A stretch of 64,000 nucleotides of DNA from Zingiber officinale (Eukaryota > Streptophyta > Magnoliopsida > Zingiberales > Zingiberaceae), in the NCBI RefSeq assembly GCF_018446385.1, contig NC_055998.1, forward strand, positions 22,871,173 through 22,935,172, in the 5' to 3' direction. Below, in pieces: positions 47,284 through 57,677 of the stretch. Below the pieces are notes generated by a model. The model was not told the DNA's origin. It did not search any database and saw only the letters and a list, made by a program, of their open reading frames with translations. How positions within the stretch are numbered: the stretch's first letter is position 1; every line of letters begins with the position of its first letter. The translations under genes and the position numbers were made by a program.

Positions 47284-48759
47284 CTAGCGTGAAGGGATCA
47301 CGCTCCTAGGAACCCAATACCTATTTGAGCTTATTGGGTTCACTAAATATTCACTAGGGATGACTTCCCTAGCAACCCTCCTAATGACCCTCCTAGGCTT
47401 TAAAGCCTTGGTCATTTGGGACTCATCAAGATCAACTCTAGGGGTGACTCCCCTTGTGACCTTGGTGATGGTCTTCTTAGCCCTAGGTCTTGTTCCATAA
47501 TCGAATGGAACATTATGGTAAGCGGGCTTGACCACTTGAGACTTAGGTTTGTGACCCAAACCTCTCATGTCCTTGGGCTTTGATTTTTGACCCTTAGACC
47601 CTAGAGTTGGCTTCTCCAACTTCTTAAGAGCCTTTTCTAAAGTGTCAAGTCTTAACCTCAAGACTTGATTTTCCTTCTTTAATACCTCAAGCTTTAATTT
47701 TCCATTTTTCTTTGAGGTATTCCTAGGCATATGTCTAGTTGTTTTGGGATTCCTATCTAGGTTTTCCTTAACCTTAGATGAGTTAACTCTAAGGTTGGCA
47801 TTTCTAGCATTGTCCTTATCTAGGCTAACATGTTTGGCACCTAAGGACATGTATCGATTTCTATAGTTATCATGTTTATCATTATTGACAATTGCAATAA
47901 AACTACTAGCATGTGTCTTATTAGAATTGCAAGAATGTGCCTTAAAGGATACCTTAGGGTTTGCCTTAGCTCCCCCTATAGATGTGCTTGGTCTCTTGTT
48001 CTTGTGAGGTTGCCTCCCCCTTGGACATTGACTCCTATAATGTCCCCTTTGCTTGCATTGGAAACACACCACGTGCTCCTTGCCTTTGCGTATCGGGACT
48101 CCGGCTTCCTTGACTTTTGGTGTCGGTGGAGTCTTCCTAATCCTCTTTGGACATTTACTTTTGTAATGCCCATATTCCCTACACTCAAAGCACATTATAT
48201 GTAATTTACTTGAAATTAAGTTGCTTGAGTTACCTAGGGTTGAGGATGGATATAAGCTCTCTCCTTCATCCCTTCCGGAGGTAGAGGCTTCTTCTTCTTG
48301 CTCCAGTCTTGAAGAAGAACTCTCCTCCTCTTCTTGCTTAGATGTTGAGTAGCCCTCAACTTCTAATTCCATACCTCCATGATGTGAGCTACTTGGCTCA
48401 CTTGACTCCTTTTCATGACTTGAATTGGAGCTCTCCTCATGGAAATTAGCCAAGTTGTTCCACAACTCCTTGGCATTGTTGTATCCACCTATCTTACACA
48501 AGATATCATTAGGTAATGAAAATTCAAAGATTTTCGTTACCTCGTCGTTGATTATGGATTGGTGGATTTGTTCCTTCGTCCACTTCTTCTTCTCGAGAGG
48601 TTCTCCTTCTTTATCCACCGGAGGAATAAAACCTACTTGTACACAATTCCAATTTACTAGATTAGTCATAAGAAAATACTTCATTCTTACCTTCCAATAC
48701 GTGAAGTCGTCGCGATCGTAGAAGGGTGGAATCGTGACGTCTTCTCCAAGTTGATCCAT
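47284..48759 (-). CDS. Intact Gag of a gag-only SIRE-like element
   Basis: 491 codons from ATG (48757-48759) to stop, with no break. The N-terminal Gag domain has PPFYDRDDFTYWKVRMKYFL and NAKELWNNL (about 10-105). A Glu/Ser-rich linker (106-185) follows. There are two zinc knuckles of the CX2CX4HX4C type: C190, C193, H198, C203 and C232, C235, H240, C245. A basic region and a leucine-rich coiled coil (about 352-384) come next, then repeats of the TKVTRGVTP/RRVAREVIP type and a tail SSNRYWVPRSVIPSR. It should assemble particles and bind RNA. Translation probably starts just after the primer-binding site, 50 bases upstream. No protease or reverse transcriptase follows the stop. Confidence 0.88.
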   Translation of the reverse strand: MDQLGEDVTIPPFYDRDDFTYWKVRMKYFLMTNLVNWNCVQVGFIPPVDKEGEPLEKKKWTKEQIHQSIINDEVTKIFEFSLPNDILCKIGGYNNAKELWNNLANFHEESSNSSHEKESSEPSSSHHGGMELEVEGYSTSKQEEEESSSSRLEQEEEASTSGRDEGESLYPSSTLGNSSNLISSKLHIMCFECREYGHYKSKCPKRIRKTPPTPKVKEAGVPIRKGKEHVVCFQCKQRGHYRSQCPRGRQPHKNKRPSTSIGGAKANPKVSFKAHSCNSNKTHASSFIAIVNNDKHDNYRNRYMSLGAKHVSLDKDNARNANLRVNSSKVKENLDRNPKTTRHMPRNTSKKNGKLKLEVLKKENQVLRLRLDTLEKALKKLEKPTLGSKGQKSKPKDMRGLGHKPKSQVVKPAYHNVPFDYGTRPRAKKTITKVTRGVTPRVDLDESQMTKALKPRRVIRRVAREVIPSEYLVNPISSNRYWVPRSVIPSR

Positions 48760-48808
48760 TTTCTAGCTCATGCTCCCCCGGGTGTTAATCCGACGAAGAG
48801 CGACCTCG

Positions 48809-48821
48809 CTCTGATACCACT
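48809..48821 (-). other. Primer-binding site of the young gag-only element
   Basis: Minus-strand AAGTGGTATCAGAG directly follows the 5' LTR end at 48822 and is complementary to initiator tRNA-Met. Confidence 0.85.
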
Positions 48822-50497
48822 TGTTAGGATCTTCGGATGCGGCTAGAGAGGGGGGGTGTGAATAGCCGACCCCAAATTCTCATTTCTTCCTACAAATTGA
48901 GTTAGCGCAGCGGAAATAAAAGATAGAAACGAAGAATATCAAACCTCAAACGCGACGATATAACGAGGTTCGGAGATGATACTCCTACTCCTCGGCGTGT
49001 CCGTAAGGTGGACGAATCCTATCAATCCGTCGGTGGATGAGACCCCAGAAAACCGGCTAATAAAAACTCCTTCCGGGTGGGGAAAACTCGCCACAATCTC
49101 TCTTGCAATAGCAAGATCGGAGTACAAAGATATAGCAAGAAGTCAAGAACAATATGAATGTAAAAACACTAGTTTGCTTGCCTTCTCGTCCACTGTTGAT
49201 GAAGCAGCAACTTCACGGATGCCAACCACAGCAGCAACTATTGTTGGAGACCCAGCCGAGGGAAGCTCACACGAAGCTTCAGCAGTAGAGAGCTCAACAA
49301 AGCTCAGATCGCAAGGAGGAAGAAGAAGAAGCAGCAAAAACTCTGTAGAGGCCCTCCACCTCGTTATATAACTTCAACCTGCGAAGAAGACAGAAATCTA
49401 GCCGTTGTGTCTCAACGGCTAGGCCTGGACCGATCAGGCCATAGCCTGATCGGTCCAGGACATCCCTGATCGGTCTGTGGACCGATCAGGCCCTAGTCTG
49501 ATCGGTCCCCAGACCGATCCCAACTCTTCACAGTGAGGGGTTGCCGATTCCTGATCGGTCTGTGGACCGATCAGGCCATAGGTGGATCGGTCCACAGACC
49601 GATCCCCCTATTGATCCCCTGTTGTCTCGCTTCTTACTGATCGGTCACCAGACCGATCAGATAACCCACAGAAAGCTACTGTGTGGTTACTGATCGGTCA
49701 CGAGACCGATCAGATAACTAAGGTATCACTGGATCGGTCGACAGACCGATCTAGACAGCCAAAGTATCACTGGATCGGTCAACAGACCGATCCAATGCCT
49801 CTGTTGGTTTTTGAGCTTCCCAGCCCTAAATCCTAACGTCTTCCTGGTCTAGAGAACGAGCTACCGAGCCCTCTCTGACCTAGTCCGGAAAACGAGCTAC
49901 CGAGCCCTCTCCGACTTCCACGTCCGGTCCAGAGAACGAGCTACCGAGCCCTCTCTGACCTAGTCCGGAGAACGAGCTACCGAGCCCTCTTCGACTCTAC
50001 GTTCGGTCCAGAGAACGAGCTACCGAGCCCTCTCTGACCTAGTCCGGAGAACGAGCTACCGAGCCCTCTCCGACTCCATCCAGTCCAGAGAACGAGCTAC
50101 CGAGCCCTCTCTGACCTAGTCCGGAGAACGAGCTACCGAGCCCTCTCTAACCTCCCATGCCAAGCTTCCATACTTGGACTTTTCCCGTGCCAAGCTCCCT
50201 GCTTGGACTTTTCCGTGCCAAGTCTCCATACTTGGACTTTTCCCGTGCCAAGCTCCCTGCTTGGACTTTTCCGTGCCAAGTCTCCATACTTGGACTTTTC
50301 CCGAACCAGGTCAACTCAAGTCGGGTCAACCAGGTCAACCTTGACCAAAGGTTGCACCCACAATCCCCCAAGTTCCTATTCTTGTCAAACATCAAAGTAT
50401 AACTTCTCCATTCTTGTCAAACATCAAAATATACTTCGAGTCAGGTCAACTCGAGTCGGGTCACCCGGGTCAACCTTGACCTAAGGTTGCACCAACA
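48822..50497 (-). repeat. 5' LTR of the young gag-only element
   Basis: Almost identical to 43803-45542 but has about eight rather than ten 'gagctaccgagccctct' units (49855-50155), and a small insertion near 49524 (cttcacagtgagggg). It ends CACCAACA before GTAAC. Confidence 0.92.
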
Positions 50498-50502
50498 GTA
50501 AC

Positions 50503-51198
50503 GTCATAGTCAGTCATTTTTTATCTCAAAGTTTTATTCCAACTGTTAGATAGCCAAATGCAAATTTAAGTGAATGATTAATTAGGAAGCATCGACACGT
50601 TTTGTAGCTTATGATGACTCAAGAAGCATCGACACATTTTGTAGCTTGTGATGACTCAAGAAGCATCGACACATTTTGTAGCTTGTGATGACTCAGGAAG
50701 CATTGACTCATCTTACAACTTGGAGGTTCTCGAGCAAAGCTTCATACTCGATTTCATTGTTGAATACTCATAAATTCAACAGAATGAATAACTAGAGCAC
50801 ATCTTCTCGAGGAGAGATTAACAATACACCTGCATTGCTACCTTGCTTGGTGATCGACCCATCCACAAAGATTTTCCATGTCCCCTCTGACTTTTGACTC
50901 GTAGTTTCAGTTAAGAGGTTGGTTAAGGTTTGAGCATTGATAGTAGCCTTCGGCTAATAGCGCATGTCATACTCACTCAACTCTATAGTCCATTTGATCA
51001 ATCTCCCCGAGGCCTCCAAGTTATTCAACACTCATATCAAAGTACTATGGGTGAGGACAATGACTGAATGAGATAATAAATAAGGCCTCAATCGATGAGC
51101 AATTAAGACTAATCCCAATGCTAGTTTCTCTAGTGTGATGTTCCTACTTTCAACATCCTTCAATAGGTAACTAGAAAAAAAAAATAGGGTGTTGTATG
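50503..51198 (-). pseudogene. Tat/Retand-type gypsy RNase H region, decayed
   Basis: On the minus strand: YLLKDVESRNITLEKLALGL, RPYLLSHSVIVLTHSTL and downstream sequence matching the RNase H end of Tat pol. It is followed in pol order by the integrase at 42150-43397. A 37-bp tandem repeat (gaagcatcgacac at 50586, 50623, 50660, 50697) disrupts it. It is broken at 51198 by the next SIRE-like element. Confidence 0.75.
50586..50705. repeat. 37-bp tandem repeat
   Basis: Three full units and a partial unit of 'gaagcatcgacacattttgt...gatgactca', exact 37-bp spacing, inside the decayed gypsy pol. Confidence 0.9.
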
Positions 51199-52829
51199 TG
51201 TTGGGGCAATTTCCTTTGGTCAAGTTTGACCAATTTGACTAAGCTTGAGTTGAGTCAAGCTTGAGTCGGGATTTGAGTTTTGATGTTTGATAATATAAGG
51301 AGATTGACAATATAAGGAGATTGCTGGAGCAATCATCCGGTTATGGAGATGGTCAAAGGGTTGACCAAGTTGATAAGAAGACGAGTCAAGTAGGTCAGGG
51401 ATGACAGGAGACTTGACTGGGTAAGTCCTAACTGGATGTTAGGCGTCTGGAAGTCCTAACTGGAAGTTAGGTAGTGGTAAAGTCCTAGTGAGGAGCTAGG
51501 CAGGGGAAAGTCCTGGTGAGGAGCTAGACAACGAGAAAGTCCTAGTGAAAAGCTAGACAGGGGAAAGTCCTGGTGAGGAGCCAGGCAACGAGAAAGTCCA
51601 AGTATGATCTTGGTAAAGGAGAAAGTCCTAGAGAGGAGCCAGACAATTGGAAAGTCTAAGTATGATCTTGGTAAAGGTTGTAAGTCCAAGCATGTGGTCT
51701 TGGCAAGGTAAGTCCTAGTGTGACTTGGCAAGGAGAACTCGACAACTAAGATGAGATCGAAGGAAGCTCTTGAAGGCAAGGCGTGAAGGATGGAGAGATA
51801 TCCGAGGGACGCAGGGCTGATGGAGGAGGCTAGAAGGCTAGTTCAAGGTTGGTCGGGTGTGGCCAAATGCTAGGCATGGAGACCCAATAGGTCACGGTTG
51901 ACCAGGAGTTGGGTTGGAGATTTTGGACTTGAGTTTGAATCAAGTTCAGGCTGGTCAATCGATCAGGCAATCGATTGAACCAAGGTCTAATCGATCAGTG
52001 GATCGATTAGAGTGTGCTGCGAAGGAAGGAATGACCCAATCGATTGGTTGATCGATTGGGATCATAATTTGCGAGCACAAAGGCCTTCCCAATCGATCTG
52101 GCGATCAATTGGGAGTTGTCGATCGATCTGCCGATCGATTGGGCAGGGGAGTTCTCGCGCGATCGTGAGAACACAGAAAGCTTCTGAATCGATCCACCGA
52201 TCGATTCAGATGTTCCCAATTGATCGGTCGATCGATTGGGATTCGATCGTTGGGTAAGATGCAGGTAATGGATGGCTGCGAGTGGACCGGTGCTGACGTG
52301 GCAATCGATTGGGGATGGATTGGATCGATTGGGAGCAATGTTTAAAGCTTTGGCGGAGCGTTTTCTCCGCAGATCTTTGCGATTTCTTCCTGCGGTTTTC
52401 TGCAATCTTCACCAGCAATTTCCTCCGAGTTTCTTGCCAGTTCTTGAGGGTTCTTGGAGTGCATCTCCAAGATTCAAGAGGCAACAACAACACACAACAA
52501 GTAAGCAAGAAGAGTGTGTTTTCACTTGTATTTTTGTATTTCTCTTCTTGTGTGAGTTGTATTTATCTGTTTGGTTTTGTACGAGACTTCTCCGCCTCTG
52601 GCTGCGACCGAGAAGGAGTATTTTATAGTGGAGGAGTGAGTCGGTGTGTGGATCCTTGGATTAGTCACCTCTTCTTGAGGTGGATACCAAGTAAATCCTA
52701 CTTGTTAGCAATTGTATAGTTTGTGTTCGAGTTGTATTCTGCTGCAAGTCATCAAGAAGAAGCAAACGACGCAAGCACACGACAAACCACTATTCATCCC
52801 CCCCTCTAGCGGGCACATCGGTCCCTACA
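51199..52829 (+). repeat. 5' LTR of the gag-only element
   Basis: 1631 bp. Contains 'aagtcctagtgaggagctaggcag' repeats (about 51425-51720) and an array of AATCGATC/GATCGATTGG palindromes (51953-52330). A TTTAAAG motif near 52340 is followed by the R/U5 part and a C7 run at 52799. Confidence 0.92.
51425..51725. repeat. Degenerate 'gaaagtcctagtgaggagc' repeats
   Basis: About ten imperfect units with a spacing near 25-35 bp; the counterpart in the 3' LTR lies at about 57903-58205. Confidence 0.75.
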
Positions 52830-52831
52830 AT

Positions 52832-52843
52832 TGGTATCAGAGC
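52832..52843 (+). other. Primer-binding site of the gag-only element
   Basis: TGGTATCAGAGC lies two bases after the LTR end; initiator tRNA-Met complement. Confidence 0.88.
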
Positions 52844-52901
52844 GAGGCAGCTCTTCTACAGACTAACCGCCAAGAGGGCAAGAAGCTAGAGGAAGAAGAA
52901 G

Positions 52902-54636
52902 ATGGATTTGGAAGGACCACTTGGATGGGACATCCGAATTCCACCTCCATACGACAAAGAGGACTTCAATTTTTGGAGAACTCGGTTAGAGACATGGTTC
53001 CAAATGGATTGGAACCAATGAGTTATTTTGGAGGACCCATTTGAAGCTCCAACGGACAAGAAGGATAAACGCCTCCGACCTCGACATTGGACCGAGGAAC
53101 AAAGGGAGCAAGCAGAGGCGGATAAGGAGGTAACAAAAGTGTTGTTGAATTTATTACCTTCTAATATCCTTTTGAGTGTAGGTGAATGTACAAGTGCATG
53201 TGATTTTTGGAAGAAGATCATTGCTTATCATGAGCATCCTACACAACTTCAAGGAGTTGAGGAGCCCAAGGAGAAGGGTTCATTGGTCCAAGAAGAGGAG
53301 GACCAATTGGATGTTGACACGAGTGCAACATTCGAGGAAGAAAAAGAAGAGGAGAAGGAAGATGAGGAGAGATCTTCTACATCCTCAAGAGAGGAAGAGA
53401 TGGAAGTATCCATATCCTCAAGATAAGAAGAAGATGATGCCACCTCCACAACACAAGATAAATCAAATGGAGGATTGAGTGCTACCCCTACAAGCAAAGA
53501 TATAGAAATTTGCATTGTAAATAATAAAAATCATATCATTTGTTTTGAGTGTAGGGAGCATGGGCACTACAAGAGTAAGTGTCCCAAATTGGCCAAGAAG
53601 AAGGGCCAAGTAGCACCCAAGGGCAAGAAGAAATCCAAGGATACCGCTCCTACAACAAAGAAGAGCAAGAAACACATTGTGTGTTTCTTATGTAATCAAA
53701 ATGGACATTATTGAAGTCAATGTCCAAAGGGGAAGAAGTCGGTCAAGGTCAAAGGAGGAAGCACAAGTCTAGGGGAAGCTTCCAAGGTAAAAACCAAGGT
53801 ATCATTTAATGAACCTATTCTTTTGACACATGATAAAAAAGCATGCTAGAAATAATTCTTATCATTTTAATGCTAATTATCATGAAAGTAGGAAGCATGA
53901 TGGCACTAAGGGTAAATATATTCCTCCTCATGCTAGATTTATCACACCTAAGGCTAGGAAGGTAAATAATTACTTAGACAATAACTCTAAGGATTATAGA
54001 TATATGCCTAAAAATAGAAATGCTCAAGGACTCAATGAAAAACCAAAATTTAGGGATTTATAGAGTGAAAATCAAGTCTTGAGGACAAAACTTGATAATT
54101 TAGAAAGGACCCTAGCAAGAATGGAAAACATGCTTAAGGGTCAAAATGAGCAAAATCTAGGGAGAACTAGGCAAGAGTCATTCAATGTCCATAGAGGTTT
54201 AGGATACAAGCCTAAGACTAAGAAGGATGTGACTACCTTTCATAGGGTTCCATATAGCTATGGGGCCAACGCTAGGTGTAGAAGTCAAGTCAAAGATATT
54301 AGGGAAGGAATCCCTAAAAGTACTTTTGGTAAGACCAATGTGACTAAGACTTCTAAGAAGTTTAACAAAGTCACAAAGAAGGTCACAAGGGAGTTCATCC
54401 CTAAAGTTGATCTAGTAAAGGTGACTAAGCCTCCAAAGAGGCTAAACAAAGTCACAAAGAAGGTTACAAGGGAAGTTATTCCTAGAAGTGACCTAGTAGA
54501 AGTGACCAAGGCTTCTAAGAAGCCTAGAAAGGTCCTTAGGAAGGTATCTAGGGAAGTCATCCTTAGTGAGTACCTAGAGCATCCAAGGAGCACTAATAGG
54601 TTTTGGGTTCCTAGGAGCATATTCTCTACACCCTAG
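52902..54636 (+). pseudogene. Broken Gag of the gag-only SIRE-like element
   Basis: ATG at 52902 (MDLEGPLGWDIRIPPPYDKE), Gag domain (DKEVTKVLLNLLPSNILL), a Glu-rich linker and two zinc knuckles (CFECREHGHYKSKC, and CFLCNQNGHY broken by TGA before SQC). Stops occur at 53019-53021, 53424-53426, in knuckle 2 at about 53713, and at 54061-54063. A frameshift lies near 53830 in an A-run. The C-terminus has a coiled coil (LDNLERTLARMEN), three repeats of the KVTREVIP type and the tail NRFWVPRSIFSTP. It is the same architecture as the intact Gag at 47284-48759. Confidence 0.88.
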
Positions 54637-57600
54637 ATGGGTTTAGAGAGTGTCAACTCAAATTGGAAGGGTAGTTAACCGAACCTTGTTAAAGTTGACA
54701 CTTGAGAGCATTTTCAAGGTTATTGTTAACCTTTGAAAATGACAAGAATTATGGGGTTACTCTTTGAAAGAGTAATATATGTGCCAAAATTTGAAGAGTT
54801 GAACTTAATCTAAATTGGCACACTTAAGAAAAGTATAAGAAAAACCAAGTTAGAATTTTGATACTTTCTTAAGGAATTAAGAAAAACCCATGCTTTAATC
54901 AAATGTGATTAAGCCTTGAAGAACAAAAAGGTGCCAAGTTTTGAGGATTTGAAATTAGGTTAACATTGGCACACTTAAAGGAAAATCATAAGAGATACTA
55001 AGTTGAGATTTTGGTGTTCTCTTAATGGGCTAAGGGACAATTTAAACCTTAATAAAATTAATTACTTCTTGGAAGAGTAAGTTGTGCCAAACTTTGAGGA
55101 ATCACACTTAATGAAAGTTGGTACACTTGGAAAAATGATACGAAATGACTAGTTGAGATCTTAGTATGTTTTTAAGGAACTAAGAGCAAATCTAAATCTT
55201 AAGTCTCAATGTTTAATCCTTAAGAGGAGTAATTTGTGTCAAACAAAAATTTGAGGATTGAATTCTTAATCTCAATTGGCACAAATAGAAAAGCGTAAAA
55301 GAAATGTCAAGTTGGGTTTTGACATTTCTTCAAGAAATGGGCAATTTAGGATTAAATTTTAAGGTTTAGCATAAGTTTAAGGATACTTAGATAGATTATC
55401 TAGGTATATTTTATTTATGCTAAAATGTCATAATTGATTGCATATTATATGTCATGACATCATGTGTTGCATTCATTTTATTATGAAAAATATAAAAATA
55501 TCATGTCATGTTATACATACATCATGTAGCTATAGCATGTTTTTCTTTTGAAATATACTTATGTTGATGTATGCCATTAATCATCATGCATTATGTCAAT
55601 TTCCTTGTAATTAAGGACAAAAGACATTTATCATGAATGGTAAATATCTCAATTAGTGGGATTATACCAAATGACATTCTAGGTGAATGATCATAAGTCT
55701 TATAATGCCTAGATGGATATGCATGATCCCTTAGTTTAGGGCAAAACCAAATATGCATCTCACAAGAACTATAAGGTGACTTGTATGTATTTTAATACAC
55801 GTTAGATCTAAGTGAGATGTTAGGATGGTGAACAAAACTCAAGATGTTGATTTAGTGCATCTTGTTGAGTTTTAGGTTCATCAAAACACATAGTTATGTG
55901 TCTTCCAATCATTAGGAAAGCTAATGTACAAGTCATGTGCATTTAGCCCAAAGAACATGGTTGAATATTGATTTTGAAAATAATTTTAAAATGTTTTTGG
56001 AAAACTTTGGTGAAGACTATCTTTTGATAGTAATCATCATTGGAAAGTTAGACACAAACTATGAGAAAACATTGAAGTTTTCAAGGGTTTACAAATTTGT
56101 GTCAATTTTTGAAAATAGGAAGTATTTTCATAGAAAACTATTTTTTCCTTGATAAAGTATACCCTAAATAATGTCTACATGAGTTTTCATGATTTTTAGA
56201 TTTTTGTAGAATTTTTGGGGAGTTTCTGAATTTCGCTGAAATTGGATTTCAGAGAAATCAGAAATCCAATTGATCAGTCGATCGATTGGATTGGGTTCAA
56301 TCGATCAGACGATCGATTGGAAAATCAATTCCCATGAACAGAAGGGTAGTGAATCGATCAATCGATCGATTCAGAGGGAATTTCTACGAGCAATAGCTTG
56401 CAGAATCGATCAATGGATTGATTGAAGTGATTTCAATCGATTGAGTCTCAACTTCAATCGATTGGGAAGTCTGATTTTGGCCTGAAAAGCCTGATTTTAG
56501 CATTTCAAGTCACTTCGAGTCCCGTTAACCACTCCAACCCCCTTTAAATACATTTGTATATATTTAGGGGGAGTTTTCATGATGAAAACAAGTATGGATT
56601 GGTTAAGAGAAACCAAAGTGAAGTTTAGGATAAGGTTTAGTTTCAATTCTGAATTTTGGAACCTTAAAACTTCAAGTTTTGATTTTCAAGGGTCATTAAC
56701 CATTCCTTACCCTTTGGAATATATTTGTATGCATTTAGGAGGAGTTTTCATGATGAAAACAAGCATGGTTTGGTTAATGTCGACTTAGGTGAAGTTTAGG
56801 TTGAGGTGTAGTTTCATTATTGAATTTTGAACCTCAAAACTTCGAGCTTTGGTTTTCCTAATTATTTAGGAACCTCAAGTCATTGTTGGTGCAATGATAG
56901 AAGTTTGACCATGTTTTTAGGGGGAGTTACTCTTTGAAAACATAAAAAAAAATTCAAAGACCTTGGAAGGGGGGTTAACCCTTCGGGATGAATTAATACT
57001 CAAGGTCGAGTATTGGGGAGCAATGGAAGATTGGTTATCTTCATTGCTAGGATGATAAATGCTCTCGAATGAGCATTATGAAGTAGATTACTGCTCAAGG
57101 GGGAGCATTGGATTAATGAAGGCGATCGGACCTTTATTGGTAAAGTGACAAATGCTCTCGGATGAGTATTGTGAAGAAGATTACTGCTCAAGGGGGAGCA
57201 TTGGATTAATGAAGGGGATCGGACCTTCATTGGTAGAGTGAAAAATGCTCTTGGATGAGCATTGAGAAAAAGATTACTGCTCAATGGGGAGCATTGAATA
57301 CAATGAATGGGAGTTTCATTGGGAAGTTGATGCATGCTCTAGGATGAGCATTGTGAAGTGAAGTAAAGCTCAAGGGGGAGCTTTGGCGGTAATGAAGAAT
57401 ATGAGATCTTCATTGTCGAGTTGTTAACAACATGTGAGGTTATAAACAACGTAGAGTTAACTCTTATGGAGAAGAGTTTATTTTTTGATTTGATGTGTGA
57501 CAAAGGGGGAGAATTGAAGGTTAAGTTAGGCCTTCATCTCAAGCAGAGGGAGTTTGCCCTCTAGGAAAGGGAGAGAATGAAGGAAACCTTCATTCAAGCC

Positions 57601-57677
57601 TTGGTATAAAGAAGAGGTTAAGGCTATGGAACTTAGCCTAACTTAGAGGTATTGTCAAACATTAAAAAGGGGGAGAT
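54637..57677 (+). other. 3' non-coding region of the gag-only element
   Basis: No pol. Contains diverged repeats around 'tgccaaa.tttgagga.ttgaa.ttaa...ttggcacactt' (54780-55300), an ATCGATC-type palindrome cluster (56268-56465), a repeated block with 'ggggagttttcatgatgaaaaca' (56569 and 56740), and repeats of 'gctcaagggggagcattgg' (about 57000-57390). The polypurine tract ends at 57677. Confidence 0.75.
57000..57395. repeat. Repeats carrying polypurine-like 'caagggggagcattgg'
   Basis: Four to five units of about 85-90 bp: 'attactgctcaagggggagcattggattaatgaaggggatcggacctt'. Each contains a short G-rich tract similar to the element's own polypurine tract. Confidence 0.8.

Larger units (their letters stand above)
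43803..50497 (-). mobile_element. Young gag-only SIRE-like Ty1/copia element
   Basis: Two near-identical LTRs in minus orientation (5' LTR 48822-50497, 3' LTR 43803-45542) are flanked by GTAAC at 43798-43802 and 50498-50502. The primer-binding site is at 48809-48821 (minus AAGTGGTATCAGAG) and the polypurine tract adjoins 45543 (minus ...GGGGGAGAT). The only gene is an intact gag (47284-48759). No pol, so mobilisation would need another element. It is inserted in the pol of the second Retand-like element. Confidence 0.93.
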
